The notes: generated from the sequence alone by a model not told the origin. 64,000 nucleotides of DNA from Burkholderiales bacterium (GCA_025354165.1 JANXNI010000069.1:56432-120431), one strand, 5' to 3'. Counted from the stretch's first letter, positions 1-8,636 are shown. Numbers and translations are program-made.

Positions 1-127
1 CGAGCTGTTCGGCGAGCGTGCCCGCTGCCAACCCGTATGAGCCGGCCACGACAAGCGCGCGAAACACGTCCAGTCGAGTAGGTTGCGCTAGTGAAGCGAG
101 TAATGCGGCGGCGTCTTTTGTTTCCAT
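1..127 (-). CDS. ArsR-family transcriptional regulator, N-terminal part (runs off left edge)
   Basis: The minus strand reads from an ATG at 125-127 to the window edge without a stop, giving 42 residues that include LLASLAQPTRLDVFRALV. This is the first helix pair of the winged-helix DNA-binding domain of ArsR/SmtB repressors, in the variant that usually carries a PEGL/AGEIA-like second stretch (here YGLAAGTLAEQL). ArsR proteins normally repress their own operon and respond to metals, metalloids or other small ligands; the sensing residues lie outside the window, so the ligand cannot be named. The gene is divergent from rppH and an overlapping inverted repeat sits at its start codon. Only the N-terminus is visible. 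Confidence 0.8.
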   Translation of the reverse strand, partial: METKDAAALLASLAQPTRLDVFRALVVAGSYGLAAGTLAEQL

Positions 128-153
128 ATTTCAATAATAGTAGAAATATTGAA
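126..153. promoter_or_regulatory. Candidate ArsR operator: two interleaved inverted repeats
   Basis: ATATTTC at 126-132 pairs with GAAATAT at 143-149, and TTCAATA at 130-136 pairs with TATTGAA at 147-153, both with a 10-bp spacer. The AT-rich block stands out from the GC-rich surroundings and overlaps the start codon of the ArsR-type gene, the usual place for an autoregulatory operator of this family. Binding is inferred. Confidence 0.5.
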
Positions 154-282
154 TAGAGGCAAATGCATCGACTCCGTGGCGGCATCGTGCCACCTGCCTG
201 CATCAGGTATCGGTGGGTGGCCCGCTATGAACTTCGTCAAACGTATGTGACAATCGATCCAAATAGATGTATTGGATGGCGT

Positions 283-861
283 ATGTTGGACAAAGACGGC
301 TTCCGGCCGAACGTCGCCATTGTGATTGTCAATCACAGAAACCAGGTTTTTTGGGGTAAACGGATACGTGAACATTCATGGCAGTTTCCGCAAGGCGGAA
401 TTAATCTGGGCGAAAGCCCCGAAGAGGCCATGTTCCGTGAACTCCATGAAGAGGTTGGCTTACGGCCGGATCATGTAAGGATTCTCGGGAGAACCCGAGA
501 CTGGTTGCGCTACGAAGTGCCATCCACGTGGATAAAGCGTGAATGGCGTGGCAACTATCGTGGGCAAAAACAAATCTGGTATCTGCTCCGGCTGGTAGGT
601 CGCGACAGCGATCTGAACCTGCGTGCCGATAATCGCCCCGAGTTTGATGCGTGGCGCTGGACTGACTATTGGGTCGATCTGGACGGTGTGATCGAATTCA
701 AGCGCGATGTGTACAAGCGCGGGCTCGGCGAGCTTGAGCGCTTTTTGCATCAGAGCAAACTGCAAACACGCCGCGAACGGATGTTCGGGTCGGGAATGAC
801 CTTTCCCCCCGACGCCCAGATACCGTATCCAGAACTCCCGCATCCAGCGGAAACTGAATAG
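283..861 (+). CDS. rppH: RNA pyrophosphohydrolase RppH (Nudix)
   Basis: The 192-residue product begins [15 protein letters not shown], matching the N-terminus of RppH, and carries a Nudix box ([17 protein letters not shown] followed by HEEVGL) at about residues 38-60. RppH removes pyrophosphate from the 5' triphosphate end of mRNA and so starts RNase E-dependent decay in the cytoplasm. The frame stays open upstream to 163, but the family N-terminus fixes the start at the ATG at 283; its Shine-Dalgarno is weak. The family residues of the substrate pocket (WQFPQGG) are intact. It stands alone, ended by a strong hairpin terminator shared with the convergent YIP1 gene. Confidence 0.95.
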   Translation: MLDKDGFRPNVAIVIVNHRNQVFWGKRIREHSWQFPQGGINLGESPEEAMFRELHEEVGLRPDHVRILGRTRDWLRYEVPSTWIKREWRGNYRGQKQIWYLLRLVGRDSDLNLRADNRPEFDAWRWTDYWVDLDGVIEFKRDVYKRGLGELERFLHQSKLQTRRERMFGSGMTFPPDAQIPYPELPHPAETE

Positions 862-887
862 AAAAAGGCCGCAAATGCGGCCTTTTT
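862..887. terminator. Bidirectional rho-independent terminator
   Basis: A perfect 11-bp stem AAAAAGGCCGC/GCGGCCTTTTT with a 4-nt AAAT loop lies 1 base after the rppH stop and 20 bases from the end of the convergent YIP1 gene. Both strands give a T-run after the stem. Confidence 0.9.
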
Positions 888-907
888 CTCTGCGCGGGTC
901 GACCAGA

Positions 908-1513
908 CTAGAAGCGACCGCGCATCATCGCACCTGTGCCAGCGACGGCTCCGACGATCATGGCCATGATCATTGCGACAACGATGTAGCAGACTATGAT
1001 CAAGGCCGTATAACCGATCGATTTTTCCTGCGGGTTTTTCATCAGCGGCGACAGGCCGAGGTAGAGCAGATATAGCCCATACAGGCCCGCAATGATGCCA
1101 AGCACTCCCAGCATCGGTATCAGCGAAAACACGCCAGCGAGCCAGACGGGTGTCGACGAATAAACGACCAGTTTTAGTGCCGCAACAGGGTCCTTTTGAC
1201 CGTCAAACGTTGGTGCAAGCGCCGTGACAATCAGCGACACGACGTAAATTGCAGCAAGGCCCAAGACGTAACCCACAACCATGGTTACCAGCGCGCTGCC
1301 GACGGGCGTACGGAAGTTGCCAACAATCGGTAGCGAGATGCCAATGAGCGTCGAACCCAGAAGGCCGCAGACCGCTGGGATGGCAGCCAGAATCATGGCG
1401 TAGCCTATAAACAGCGACTTCACGTCAGCGGGTTCAGCTGCAATCTTTTCCCATTCGGACTTTGGCGAAAGGACGATTGACTTGACGCGTTCTATCAATT
1501 TTGCAAAATCCAC
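908..1513 (-). CDS. YIP1-family inner-membrane protein
   Basis: A 201-residue protein with a cytoplasmic-looking N-terminus (RVKSIVLSPKSEWEKIAAEP) followed by about five hydrophobic helices and a repeated small-residue pattern. The SPKSEWEKIAAE opening and the layout match bacterial YIP1/DUF1282 proteins, whose function is not established. It starts with GTG behind a clear AGGGGAGA Shine-Dalgarno. It may be a single-gene unit: the next minus-strand gene ends about 140 bases upstream, and the terminator at 862-887 ends it. Confidence 0.7.
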   Translation of the reverse strand: MDFAKLIERVKSIVLSPKSEWEKIAAEPADVKSLFIGYAMILAAIPAVCGLLGSTLIGISLPIVGNFRTPVGSALVTMVVGYVLGLAAIYVVSLIVTALAPTFDGQKDPVAALKLVVYSSTPVWLAGVFSLIPMLGVLGIIAGLYGLYLLYLGLSPLMKNPQEKSIGYTALIIVCYIVVAMIMAMIVGAVAGTGAMMRGRF

Positions 1514-1656
1514 TATTCAGTTCTCCCCTGTGTTGAGTATGCGCATAACTATGCTGATCGTAAAACTCCTAAGACGAAATGCGTGAGGATTTAACGACAC
1601 GCCAGCATAGCGGGATGAGTGTATGCGTGATTGGCGGCGTTGCGTGCAAATTGCCG

Positions 1657-2661
1657 CTAGTTTTCGAATGAGATCGCGCCCGTGGGGCCTACCGTTGCAC
1701 GCAGGACGGTGACTTCGTCGCCCAGAAGTCCGCCACGCTGCGTCCACGCCACTTTGGTACCGTTGGCATTAATCGCGGCGTGATCAATACTGCCTTCGCC
1801 CAGTTGCACGCGCGTACCTGTCGCGAAGTCAAGCCATGCCACCGAATCAGTTAGAGTCAGTCGCTGGTGAACGACGCCGTAACGGCCATCGCCGGAAAGC
1901 TGCCGCACCCGTACGGTGCGCGCCACCGGTAGCGTGTACTTCGGTTTTCCGGTTGACCACGGTACGATGGACAGCGAGCCTTCCGAGTAGTGCTTTACAT
2001 ATTGCGCACCGGGAATGAATGTCACTTCATCCTTGTTCATCCACAGCGGTGTTCTCACGCGATCTAGTGATCTGATTTTCCAAAGAGCGTTGACGGCGTC
2101 GCTCAAGTCAAAGTTCAAGAGCGTTTTGCCATCCGGAGCGAAGCCCAGCTCTACATTGCGGCCAATATCGGTTTTAGCGACGCGCTTTCCGCGTTTTGTA
2201 TAAAGTTCGAGGCTACGCGCCTCGCCGGGATAGTCGACGGCGGCGGCGACGAGTGCGCCTCGCGCATCTGCGTCCATCACGCGGCCTGTTGTCTCGATGT
2301 GACCCAAGACCGCGCAGTTGGCAGCGTCGTACAAACGCAATGAATCGTGTTCGCCATGGATGCGTTCAATCACGATACGACGGTTGAATGAAAAGAACGA
2401 CGGAGCGATGATTGCGCAGATCTTTGTTGGCTCGGCAACTCCGGACTTCCAGTGATACAAGCCGGGTGCTGGGGTTCCAGGCGCACTTAAAAGGATCGTT
2501 AGCGTGCCGCTTGCTGACACTTCGACATCGACCAACTCGCGTGACTTGACCGTCCACGCGAATGTTTGCGATGCAAGTAGCACGGTGACCGCTGCGATCA
2601 TCGAGCGTCGGAGGGAAACGCTAACCAAGCTCAAGCAATACCGGCTGATGATCGGAAACAC
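1657..2661 (-). CDS. Exported protein of unknown function, beta-propeller-like
   Basis: A protein of up to 334 residues with an N-terminal export signal (LRRSMIAAVTVLLASQTFA). The mature part has repeated motifs of the type LYDAANCAVLGHIETTGRVM, LSGDGRYGVV and INANGTKVAW, the style of WD/TolB-like propellers in which each blade contains a [ND]G[KR] turn. No catalytic motif was recognised. The start is uncertain: GTG at 2661 overlaps the upstream phosphatase-fold gene by about 40 bases; TTG codons near residues 10-12 or the ATG at 2601 are alternatives. It is probably co-transcribed with the Ugp-like genes upstream. Assignment to a propeller fold is inference from repeat appearance. Confidence 0.55.
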   Translation of the reverse strand: MFPIISRYCLSLVSVSLRRSMIAAVTVLLASQTFAWTVKSRELVDVEVSASGTLTILLSAPGTPAPGLYHWKSGVAEPTKICAIIAPSFFSFNRRIVIERIHGEHDSLRLYDAANCAVLGHIETTGRVMDADARGALVAAAVDYPGEARSLELYTKRGKRVAKTDIGRNVELGFAPDGKTLLNFDLSDAVNALWKIRSLDRVRTPLWMNKDEVTFIPGAQYVKHYSEGSLSIVPWSTGKPKYTLPVARTVRVRQLSGDGRYGVVHQRLTLTDSVAWLDFATGTRVQLGEGSIDHAAINANGTKVAWTQRGGLLGDEVTVLRATVGPTGAISFEN

Positions 2662-3478
2662 GGGTATCAGGATTGACGTCCATCCGTTTGACCTGCGAGG
2701 TCAGCGAATCGCTCACGAACATGAAGTCGCACGCAATCGGTACCGGGCCGTAGCGCCGGTCATGCAGACGGAAGGTCGGTGCATGCGGAATGTTTGGGTG
2801 AGCCATAGTCCATGCGTCGTGCATCGCGTTTACGCTGCCTTGGGGCGCATTGAGCAACGCGTATTCGGGGCCATCGGATTCAAAATTGAAGTCACCGGTG
2901 AGGATGCAATGCAGCGTGTGCGGCTTGCTTTGAAACGCTGAACCGGTGTCGTCAATCAGCGGTGGCGTGGCGGCGTGCGCACAGCCCTCGTGGTGCAGCC
3001 GTAAAAGTTCTTGCGCTTGCGCCATGCGCATCGATGGTGAGTAAAACTCCAGATGCGTCGTCATGAAGCGCACCGGACCGAATGGTGTGATCACGGTTGC
3101 ATTGGTACACATGCGCGGCATGCTGCGCACCCCACCGGGTGTTGCGTCGGCAGGGTAAGGCAGCGCATGATGGTGCACCTGCGCAACTGGTAGTCGCGTC
3201 GCAATGAGATTGCCAAAACGCTGCCGTGACCTGCCATCGGGGCTTAATTCATCGACTGCCGCCCCGAAGAAAACTTCAAAACCGGGCAGTAGAGATTTAA
3301 GAATTTGTGGTTGATTGTGTGATGCGTTGCCATCGAGACGCGGATAATTTACCGCGACTTCCTGCATGCAGATTACATCGAAATCCGCCATGTCGCGAGC
3401 GTCCTTGACGACTCGCGCGATATCGATCACGCCGTCGAGGCCGCAGAACCATTGCACGTTCCAGGTAATAATTTTCAT
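2621..3478 (-). CDS. Endonuclease/exonuclease/phosphatase-fold protein
   Basis: A 285-residue cytoplasmic protein with the EEP superfamily signatures in order: MKIITWNVQW (metal-site Asn), CMQEV (metal-binding Glu), THLEF, GDFNFESDG (catalytic Asp/Asn) and SDHQPVLLEL (C-terminal Asp-His). The superfamily hydrolyses phosphodiesters or phosphomonoesters in DNA, phosphoinositides or sphingomyelin; the substrate cannot be told from the motifs. The start ATG overlaps the stop of the permease gene as ATGA, so translation is coupled to the Ugp-like importer. That position is where ugpQ (glycerophosphodiesterase) often lies in ugp operons, so a role on an imported phosphodiester is a reasonable inference. 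Confidence 0.85.
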   Translation of the reverse strand: MKIITWNVQWFCGLDGVIDIARVVKDARDMADFDVICMQEVAVNYPRLDGNASHNQPQILKSLLPGFEVFFGAAVDELSPDGRSRQRFGNLIATRLPVAQVHHHALPYPADATPGGVRSMPRMCTNATVITPFGPVRFMTTHLEFYSPSMRMAQAQELLRLHHEGCAHAATPPLIDDTGSAFQSKPHTLHCILTGDFNFESDGPEYALLNAPQGSVNAMHDAWTMAHPNIPHAPTFRLHDRRYGPVPIACDFMFVSDSLTSQVKRMDVNPDTRVSDHQPVLLELG

Positions 3479-4299
3479 TTGATCCCGGCACGCATAAAGG
3501 ATTGAACAAATTGTCGCTGGAACAGCAAAAAGGCTGCCAACAGAGGCGCAGCGGTAAGCAGCGTGGCCGCGGTGATGATCGACCAGTCAATGCCCTGATC
3601 GGTTGACGCAAATACTTGCAGACCAACAGTTAGCGGACGCGAGCTCACCGAGTTTGTCACCACCAGCGGCCACAAGAAATTGTTCCAGTGATAGCTGACG
3701 GAGACGAGCGAAAAGGCCACGTACACGGGCTTTGCCAACGGTACATAAACACGACACAAAATTTGCAGTGAACTCGCACCTTCCATCGTGGCCGCTTCGA
3801 CCAGTTCTTTCGGTATGCCTTTGAAGGTTTGCCGCAATAGAAAGATCGCGAAGGCTGAAGCAAAGTAGGGCAGACCGATGCCAAGCAGCGTATCAATCAG
3901 CCCCAGCTTGCTCATCGTCTTGTAATTCTCAACCAGCAGAATGTCAGGCATGATCATCAACTGCACGAGCACCAGTGCGAACAGGATGTTTTTGCCGCGA
4001 AATTCGTAGCGAACGAAAGCGTAGGCGGCCAGCGTGCACAGAACCAGTTGCGCTGCGAGAATCATCGCAACCAGTACGGTTGTGTTGAAGAAATATCGGG
4101 CGAACGGCGCAGCCGTCCAGGCGCGCTCAAAGTTTTCCAGGGTTAGCGGCGCAAATAGCGAAAACTTTGCCGAGAACTCGGAAGGATGGAAGGCCGTCCA
4201 CACCGCATACAGTAAGGGCAACACCCACAAGATGGCCAGTAGCCACGCCGCCAGCGTGTCCACAACCGGAGATTTTTGCTGAAAAGCAGGATCAGACAT
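3475..4299 (-). CDS. ABC transporter permease, UgpE-like
   Basis: A 274-residue inner-membrane permease of the CUT1 (MalG/UgpE) family. It has about six hydrophobic segments and the cytoplasmic EAA loop (ELVEAATMEGASSLQI) that contacts the ATPase. The ATG at 4299 fits the family N-terminus and starts 1 base after the stop of the UgpA-like gene; a longer open frame upstream overlaps that gene and is not used. Together with the partner permease it forms the channel for a sugar or sugar-phosphate-like solute delivered by the binding protein encoded upstream. Confidence 0.9.
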   Translation of the reverse strand: MSDPAFQQKSPVVDTLAAWLLAILWVLPLLYAVWTAFHPSEFSAKFSLFAPLTLENFERAWTAAPFARYFFNTTVLVAMILAAQLVLCTLAAYAFVRYEFRGKNILFALVLVQLMIMPDILLVENYKTMSKLGLIDTLLGIGLPYFASAFAIFLLRQTFKGIPKELVEAATMEGASSLQILCRVYVPLAKPVYVAFSLVSVSYHWNNFLWPLVVTNSVSSRPLTVGLQVFASTDQGIDWSIITAATLLTAAPLLAAFLLFQRQFVQSFMRAGIK

Positions 4300-4300
4300 C

Positions 4301-5170
4301 TCAGTAATGCGCCTTCTTGTCGAGCACGAAGAACTGCACCAGTGCCACGGTCGCGAGCGCTCCGAGTAGCACAACCGTAATCGCCGCCGCGTAGCCCTGA
4401 TCCCAATACTTGAAGCCCACTTCATACAGGTGATAGAGCAGCAAGCTGGTCGCGTTGTCCGGCCCGCCGCGCGTCATGACAACGACGTGATCGACCATGC
4501 GGAATGCGTTGATCACCGCATTCACCAACACGAAAATAGTGGTCGGCATCAACAAAGGCCACAGCACGCGCCGAAAGAAGAACCAGCGCCCCGCACCCTC
4601 AATCGCCGCGGCTTCACGCAGGCTGGGGCTGATGCCTTGCAGCGCCGCAAGATAGAAGATCATAAAGAAGCCCGCTTCCTTCCACACGGCAACGACCGTG
4701 ATGCTGGCCAGCGCCGTCGATTTGTCGCCCAACCAGTTCTGCGATGGCAAGCCGAACACACCACCGATTTGTTCTAACAACCCGTACGTCGGCGTGTAGA
4801 AAAAGAGCCAGATATTGGCCACCGCGATCATCGGCAGAACGGTCGGCGTAAAGTACGCCATGCGCAAAAATCCGCGCCCTGTCATTGGCCCGTTGACCCA
4901 CAGCGCCATCGCCAGGGCGAGCCCCACCGAGAGCGGAATCGTCGCCAGCGCGAACCACAAGTTGTTGCGCAATGCCTGCCAGAAAATCGGATCCTCGATC
5001 ATCGAAGCGTAGTTGTCGAGCCCAACAAATACGCTCGGACGGTTCGGCTTCGGCGTCGACATAAAACTGTCGATGATCGTCGCCACCGCCGGGTAATGCG
5101 TGAACGCGACCAGCAAGACAAGCGCGGGCAGCAACATCAACCAGGCTTGGGCTTGATGTTGGCGGTTCAC
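4301..5170 (-). CDS. ABC transporter permease, UgpA-like
   Basis: A 289-residue CUT1 permease (MalF/UgpA type) with the GLDNY element after the first membrane helix, six hydrophobic helices and the EAA loop (SLREAAAIEGAGRWFFF). It starts with GTG and has only a weak Shine-Dalgarno. It lies between the binding-protein gene (36 bases upstream) and the UgpE-like gene (1 base downstream), so the permeases are made together. The substrate is not identifiable from the permease alone. Confidence 0.9.
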   Translation of the reverse strand: MNRQHQAQAWLMLLPALVLLVAFTHYPAVATIIDSFMSTPKPNRPSVFVGLDNYASMIEDPIFWQALRNNLWFALATIPLSVGLALAMALWVNGPMTGRGFLRMAYFTPTVLPMIAVANIWLFFYTPTYGLLEQIGGVFGLPSQNWLGDKSTALASITVVAVWKEAGFFMIFYLAALQGISPSLREAAAIEGAGRWFFFRRVLWPLLMPTTIFVLVNAVINAFRMVDHVVVMTRGGPDNATSLLLYHLYEVGFKYWDQGYAAAITVVLLGALATVALVQFFVLDKKAHY

Positions 5171-5206
5171 GCGATCTTCATTGCCGGATGATCTGTAGAC
5201 GAACAG

Positions 5207-6487
5207 TTACTTGTATGACTTCAGCAGCCGGTCAGCCTCACGCTGCGCGTCTTTCATCGCGACTTCCGCGGTTTTGCTGCCCGTCAACGCCGCTTGCAAA
5301 CCGTCGTTCAGCGCTTTGGTCACACGCTGGTTGTCGTGCGTCGAAAACTCGGCGACGGCATACTGCAACTGATCGCGTGCTACAGCCGCGGGTGGAAACT
5401 CGGAAGCGTATTTTTTGAGCGCAGCGGTATCCCAGGCGGCAGGCGATACGGCAACATAGCCCGTCTCAATCCCCCACTTCGCGGCGCGTTCGGGCTGGGT
5501 CAGCCATTTGGCAAACTTGAACGCGGCTTCCTGCTGCGCGGGCGTCGCTTTTTTGAATATGTAGAAATTGCCGCCGCCAGTCGGCGATCCGCGCTTCTTG
5601 CCCGCAGGCAACATGGCAACACCGAAGTCAAATTTCGCGTTGGAGCGGATGTTGGTGAGGTTCCCCGTTGTCGTCCAGATCATGGCAGTTTTCTTCTCCA
5701 TGAAGTCTTTCGGCGTTGTGCCCCATTCCACGATTCCAGACGGATGCACGCCGTGCTTTTTGGACAAATCAATCCAGTATTGCAAGGCCTCAATCACCTT
5801 CGGGTCGTCAAACTTCGTCTGCGTCCCGGCATCGTTCGACAGGATCACGTCGTTTTGAGTGGTGAGCCCCTGAAACAACCAGTAGGGAAAACCGCTTGAC
5901 GGAATCTGCACGCCGTATTGCGTGATTTTTCCGCCTGCATCCTTCTTGGTCAGCTTCTGTGACATCGCTGTCATCTCCGCCCAGGTCTGTGGTGGTTTGT
6001 TGGCGTCGAGTCCCGCTTCCTTGAACAGCTCTTTGTTCCAATAGAGCACGACGGTGGAGCGCTGAAATGGCACCCCCCACGTCTTGCCACCGATTTGACC
6101 GTTCAGCAGGAAGGCTTTGTAGAAACCGGCCAACCACGCTTTGTCGTCGGGCGTTTTCACAAAGTTGTCGATGGGAACGATCGCGTCTTCGTCGATCAAT
6201 GTGAACGTATCCGTTGACAACAATACCGAGGCAACGGGCGGCATACCCGCCTTGTTGGCGGTCAGCGCCTTGACGATCGTGTCCTGATAGCTGCCCGCGT
6301 AAATCGGCGAGACTTTGATCGTCGGATTTTCTTTGTTGAAATCGGTGGCGAACTGATCGATGTACTTGGTGATGGGGCCGCCGACGGCCACCGGAAAGTA
6401 GAACGGCACTTCCGTAACCTGAGCCGCGACATTCGCAGCGGCGGCTAAAGCGAGCGCCGCGCTAATGACCGTAAAGTTGAATTTCAT
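5207..6487 (-). CDS. ABC transporter substrate-binding protein, UgpB-like
   Basis: A 426-residue periplasmic binding protein of the extracellular solute-binding family 1. The signal peptide is MKFNFTVISAALALAAAANV with cleavage expected after AQA-like residues. The mature start (VTEVPFYFPVAVGGPITKYI) and the SYQDTIVKALTANKAGMPP stretch resemble UgpB, the glycerol-3-phosphate binding protein. The ATG at 6487 has a strong GGAGG Shine-Dalgarno, which decides against the longer upstream frame. The gene follows the ATPase gene by 19 bases and feeds the UgpA/UgpE-like pair. Ligand specificity is inferred from overall resemblance and is uncertain. Confidence 0.88.
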   Translation of the reverse strand: MKFNFTVISAALALAAAANVAAQVTEVPFYFPVAVGGPITKYIDQFATDFNKENPTIKVSPIYAGSYQDTIVKALTANKAGMPPVASVLLSTDTFTLIDEDAIVPIDNFVKTPDDKAWLAGFYKAFLLNGQIGGKTWGVPFQRSTVVLYWNKELFKEAGLDANKPPQTWAEMTAMSQKLTKKDAGGKITQYGVQIPSSGFPYWLFQGLTTQNDVILSNDAGTQTKFDDPKVIEALQYWIDLSKKHGVHPSGIVEWGTTPKDFMEKKTAMIWTTTGNLTNIRSNAKFDFGVAMLPAGKKRGSPTGGGNFYIFKKATPAQQEAAFKFAKWLTQPERAAKWGIETGYVAVSPAAWDTAALKKYASEFPPAAVARDQLQYAVAEFSTHDNQRVTKALNDGLQAALTGSKTAEVAMKDAQREADRLLKSYK

Positions 6488-6506
6488 GATGTCATCCTCC
6501 GTTGGT

Positions 6507-7544
6507 TTAAGTAGGTGTTTGTTGCTCGACGCGTCGACCGTCGTTATCGAAATAGTGAAGTGCGTGGGGCGACCATGCAAGCTGGACGTTTTGCCCCGGT
6601 TCGAAAACCTGTTGCCCAGTAATGCGCACGGCGACTTGCTCGCTGCCGATCTGGCAGCGCACCAGCGAATCCGCACCCAGGTATTCGCTGGCCGTGATCG
6701 TGGCGGGTATGTCACCGTCCAGGCTCACATGTTCAGGCCTGATCGCCACATGCGTTGCTTTGGAAGGCTTACCAGCAACCGCAAATTTGGAACCTTTAAT
6801 CGTTTCGCCGTCCAGCGCCATAACGCTCATCGGCGGCGTACCAATAAATCGCGCCGCAAAGACAGTCGCTGGTCGCGCATAAATTTCACGGGGGGAGCCC
6901 ACCTGTTCAACGCGACCGCGATTGAGCAGCACGACCAGATCCGCCATGCTCATCGCTTCGGCCTGATCATGCGTCACATAGACAACGGTCAAGCCGAGCT
7001 TTTGTTGCAGCGCGCGAAGCTCTTGCCGCATTTCTTGCCGCAACTGGGCATCCAGATTTGACAGGGGCTCGTCCATCAGGCAAATTTTGGTTTCGGCCAC
7101 GAGGGCACGCGCCAGCGCCACGCGCTGCTGCTGACCACCCGAAAGCTGCGACGGTTTGCGATCACGCAGCTTTTCAAGGCCCAGCAGCGCAAGCACGCGG
7201 GCGAGCCGCTCTGACTGTTCCTGCTTCGACGCTTTGCGCACCTGAAGGCCGAACACTATGTTGTCAGCGACGCTCAAATGCGGGAACAGAGCGTAGTTTT
7301 GAAAGACCATCGCCAGATTGCGATGCGATGGCGGCTCGTTGGTAACGTCCCGCCCGCCCACGAAAATTTGTCCGGCACTGGCGCTATCGAGACCGGCAAT
7401 CAGGCGAAGCGTTGTTGTCTTGCCGCATCCAGACGGACCAAGAAGCACAGTAAAGCTACCCCCGGGAATCAGCAGATTAGTGGGCGACAGCGCGACGACG
7501 TCGCCCCAAAGCTTCCCCACACCCCTTAGTTCTATCTCGCTCAC
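6507..7544 (-). CDS. ABC transporter ATPase, UgpC/MalK-like
   Basis: A 345-residue ATPase with Walker A GPSGCGKTTT (about residues 36-45), Q-loop FQNYALFPH, signature LSGGQQQR, Walker B ICLMDEP and the switch THDQAEAM, followed by a C-terminal TOBE regulatory domain (IRPEHVSLDG). It is the energy unit of the CUT1 importer encoded just downstream. It starts with GTG. The operon therefore reads ATPase, binding protein, UgpA, UgpE, EEP protein, a different order from the ugpBAECQ operon of enterics. A 25-bp inverted repeat lies just upstream of the start. Confidence 0.92.
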   Translation of the reverse strand: MSEIELRGVGKLWGDVVALSPTNLLIPGGSFTVLLGPSGCGKTTTLRLIAGLDSASAGQIFVGGRDVTNEPPSHRNLAMVFQNYALFPHLSVADNIVFGLQVRKASKQEQSERLARVLALLGLEKLRDRKPSQLSGGQQQRVALARALVAETKICLMDEPLSNLDAQLRQEMRQELRALQQKLGLTVVYVTHDQAEAMSMADLVVLLNRGRVEQVGSPREIYARPATVFAARFIGTPPMSVMALDGETIKGSKFAVAGKPSKATHVAIRPEHVSLDGDIPATITASEYLGADSLVRCQIGSEQVAVRITGQQVFEPGQNVQLAWSPHALHYFDNDGRRVEQQTPT

Positions 7545-7563
7545 AACACTCGATTCAGAAAAC

Positions 7564-7588
7564 TCATAATCTAATCATGGGATTATGA
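7564..7588. promoter_or_regulatory. Inverted repeat in divergent promoter region, candidate operator
   Basis: TCATAATC at 7564-7571 is mirrored by GATTATGA at 7581-7588 with a 9-bp spacer. It lies 20 bases upstream of the Ugp-like operon and 55 bases upstream of the YkgJ gene, in the only AT-rich part of the divergent intergenic region. No regulator gene is adjacent, so the binding protein is unknown. Confidence 0.4.
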
Positions 7589-7642
7589 CGGGGCGACGAC
7601 AGTCCATTAACATCGCGGACGAGAATTTGAAATCAGCCCGCC

Positions 7643-8017
7643 ATGACCAAGAAGAATACCTTTGATTGCAGCAAATGTCCCGGCTATTGCTGTAGCTACG
7701 ACTACATCGAAACCAAACCAGGCGATGTCACGCGATTGGCAAAACATCATGCGATTCCGGTGGACGTGGCACGCGAAAAATTCACCAAAGAGGTGACGCA
7801 CGAAGGCGAAACGATGCGGGTGTTGCGGCATCGCAAAGATACCGTTTACAAGTCGATGTGCATGTTTTTCGACCAGAGCGAACGGCGCTGTACGATTTAT
7901 GAGGGACGCCCGCAAGTGTGCCGCGACTACCCTAATGGCAACGCGTGCGGCTACTTCAACTTCATCAAGTTTGAAAGGAAACATCAGGGAGATGAAGCCT
8001 TTATTCCTTCTGCCTAG
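7643..8017 (+). CDS. YkgJ-family cysteine-cluster protein
   Basis: A 124-residue protein with the YkgJ (zinc/iron-chelating CxxCxxCC-type) pattern: CSKCPGYCC near the N-terminus, then CMFFDQSERRCTIYEGRPQV and CRDYPNGNACGYF. These cysteines are thought to bind an Fe-S cluster or zinc; no reaction is established for the family. The gene is divergent from the Ugp-like operon. It overlaps or abuts the following lipoprotein gene, depending on that start, so the two are likely one transcript. Confidence 0.85.
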   Translation: MTKKNTFDCSKCPGYCCSYDYIETKPGDVTRLAKHHAIPVDVAREKFTKEVTHEGETMRVLRHRKDTVYKSMCMFFDQSERRCTIYEGRPQVCRDYPNGNACGYFNFIKFERKHQGDEAFIPSA

Positions 8018-8570
8018 CGCCATGTTTCGAGCTTGTCTCGCAGCCTTCCGCGTGGCCGTCGTCGTGCCGGCCGTTTTGCTGGTTGCCTGCACTCAGGCTC
8101 CTACTGTTCCGAATGAAGATCCTGCTGTTCTTCAACCGAAACCAGCATCAGCCCCCATCGTTGTGGAGGTTCCGCGTGTGAAGGAGCCGGTGTCGGCCAT
8201 GCCTGCCATTCCGCCTGCTGACGGCAAAGCAACGAGTGTTGGTGCCGCAGCGGGGTCAGTAGCCCCCGCGCGCGCGCAGCCTTCAGCCGTGCAGATTGCT
8301 GCCGTAGCTTCGGTGACGCCTTCTGGCACGACTCGCTATGAATGCGTCAAGGGTGCATCCGGCGCAGAAACACGTCGGCCGATTACGTTTCCTGAAAACT
8401 CTGGCCGCATCTGCGCGCGCTTCCCGGCGATGGGCCCGTGCCAGTATGAACGTGTCGCTTGTCGTGCGTCGGGTGGTCGGGTCATTCGCTTTGACGGCAT
8501 CGAAATCACCAAGGAAGTCGAAACTGAGTACGACAAACAGGTTCAGCGCTTTCGCCTGAATGCGGGCTAA
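7992..8570 (+). CDS. Putative lipoprotein of unknown function
   Basis: About 192 residues with a signal peptide ending in a lipobox (LLVAC), so the mature protein is probably lipid-anchored from that cysteine. A proline/alanine-rich linker of about 80 residues follows, then a small C-terminal region with four cysteines (YECVKG, RICARF, CQYERVACRAS) ending in a charged helix-like tail. The ATG at 7992 overlaps the YkgJ gene and has a purine-rich AGGGAG just before it; the ATG at 8022 also gives a good lipoprotein signal. No family was recognised. It sits between YkgJ and gspD on the same strand. Confidence 0.6.
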   Translation: MKPLFLLPSAMFRACLAAFRVAVVVPAVLLVACTQAPTVPNEDPAVLQPKPASAPIVVEVPRVKEPVSAMPAIPPADGKATSVGAAAGSVAPARAQPSAVQIAAVASVTPSGTTRYECVKGASGAETRRPITFPENSGRICARFPAMGPCQYERVACRASGGRVIRFDGIEITKEVETEYDKQVQRFRLNAG

Positions 8571-8636
8571 CGGCTAGCTTCAGCCCGGCACCGGCACCTG
8601 ATTCCAGCAGGGGCAGGCCGATGCTAAACTGCTTCG

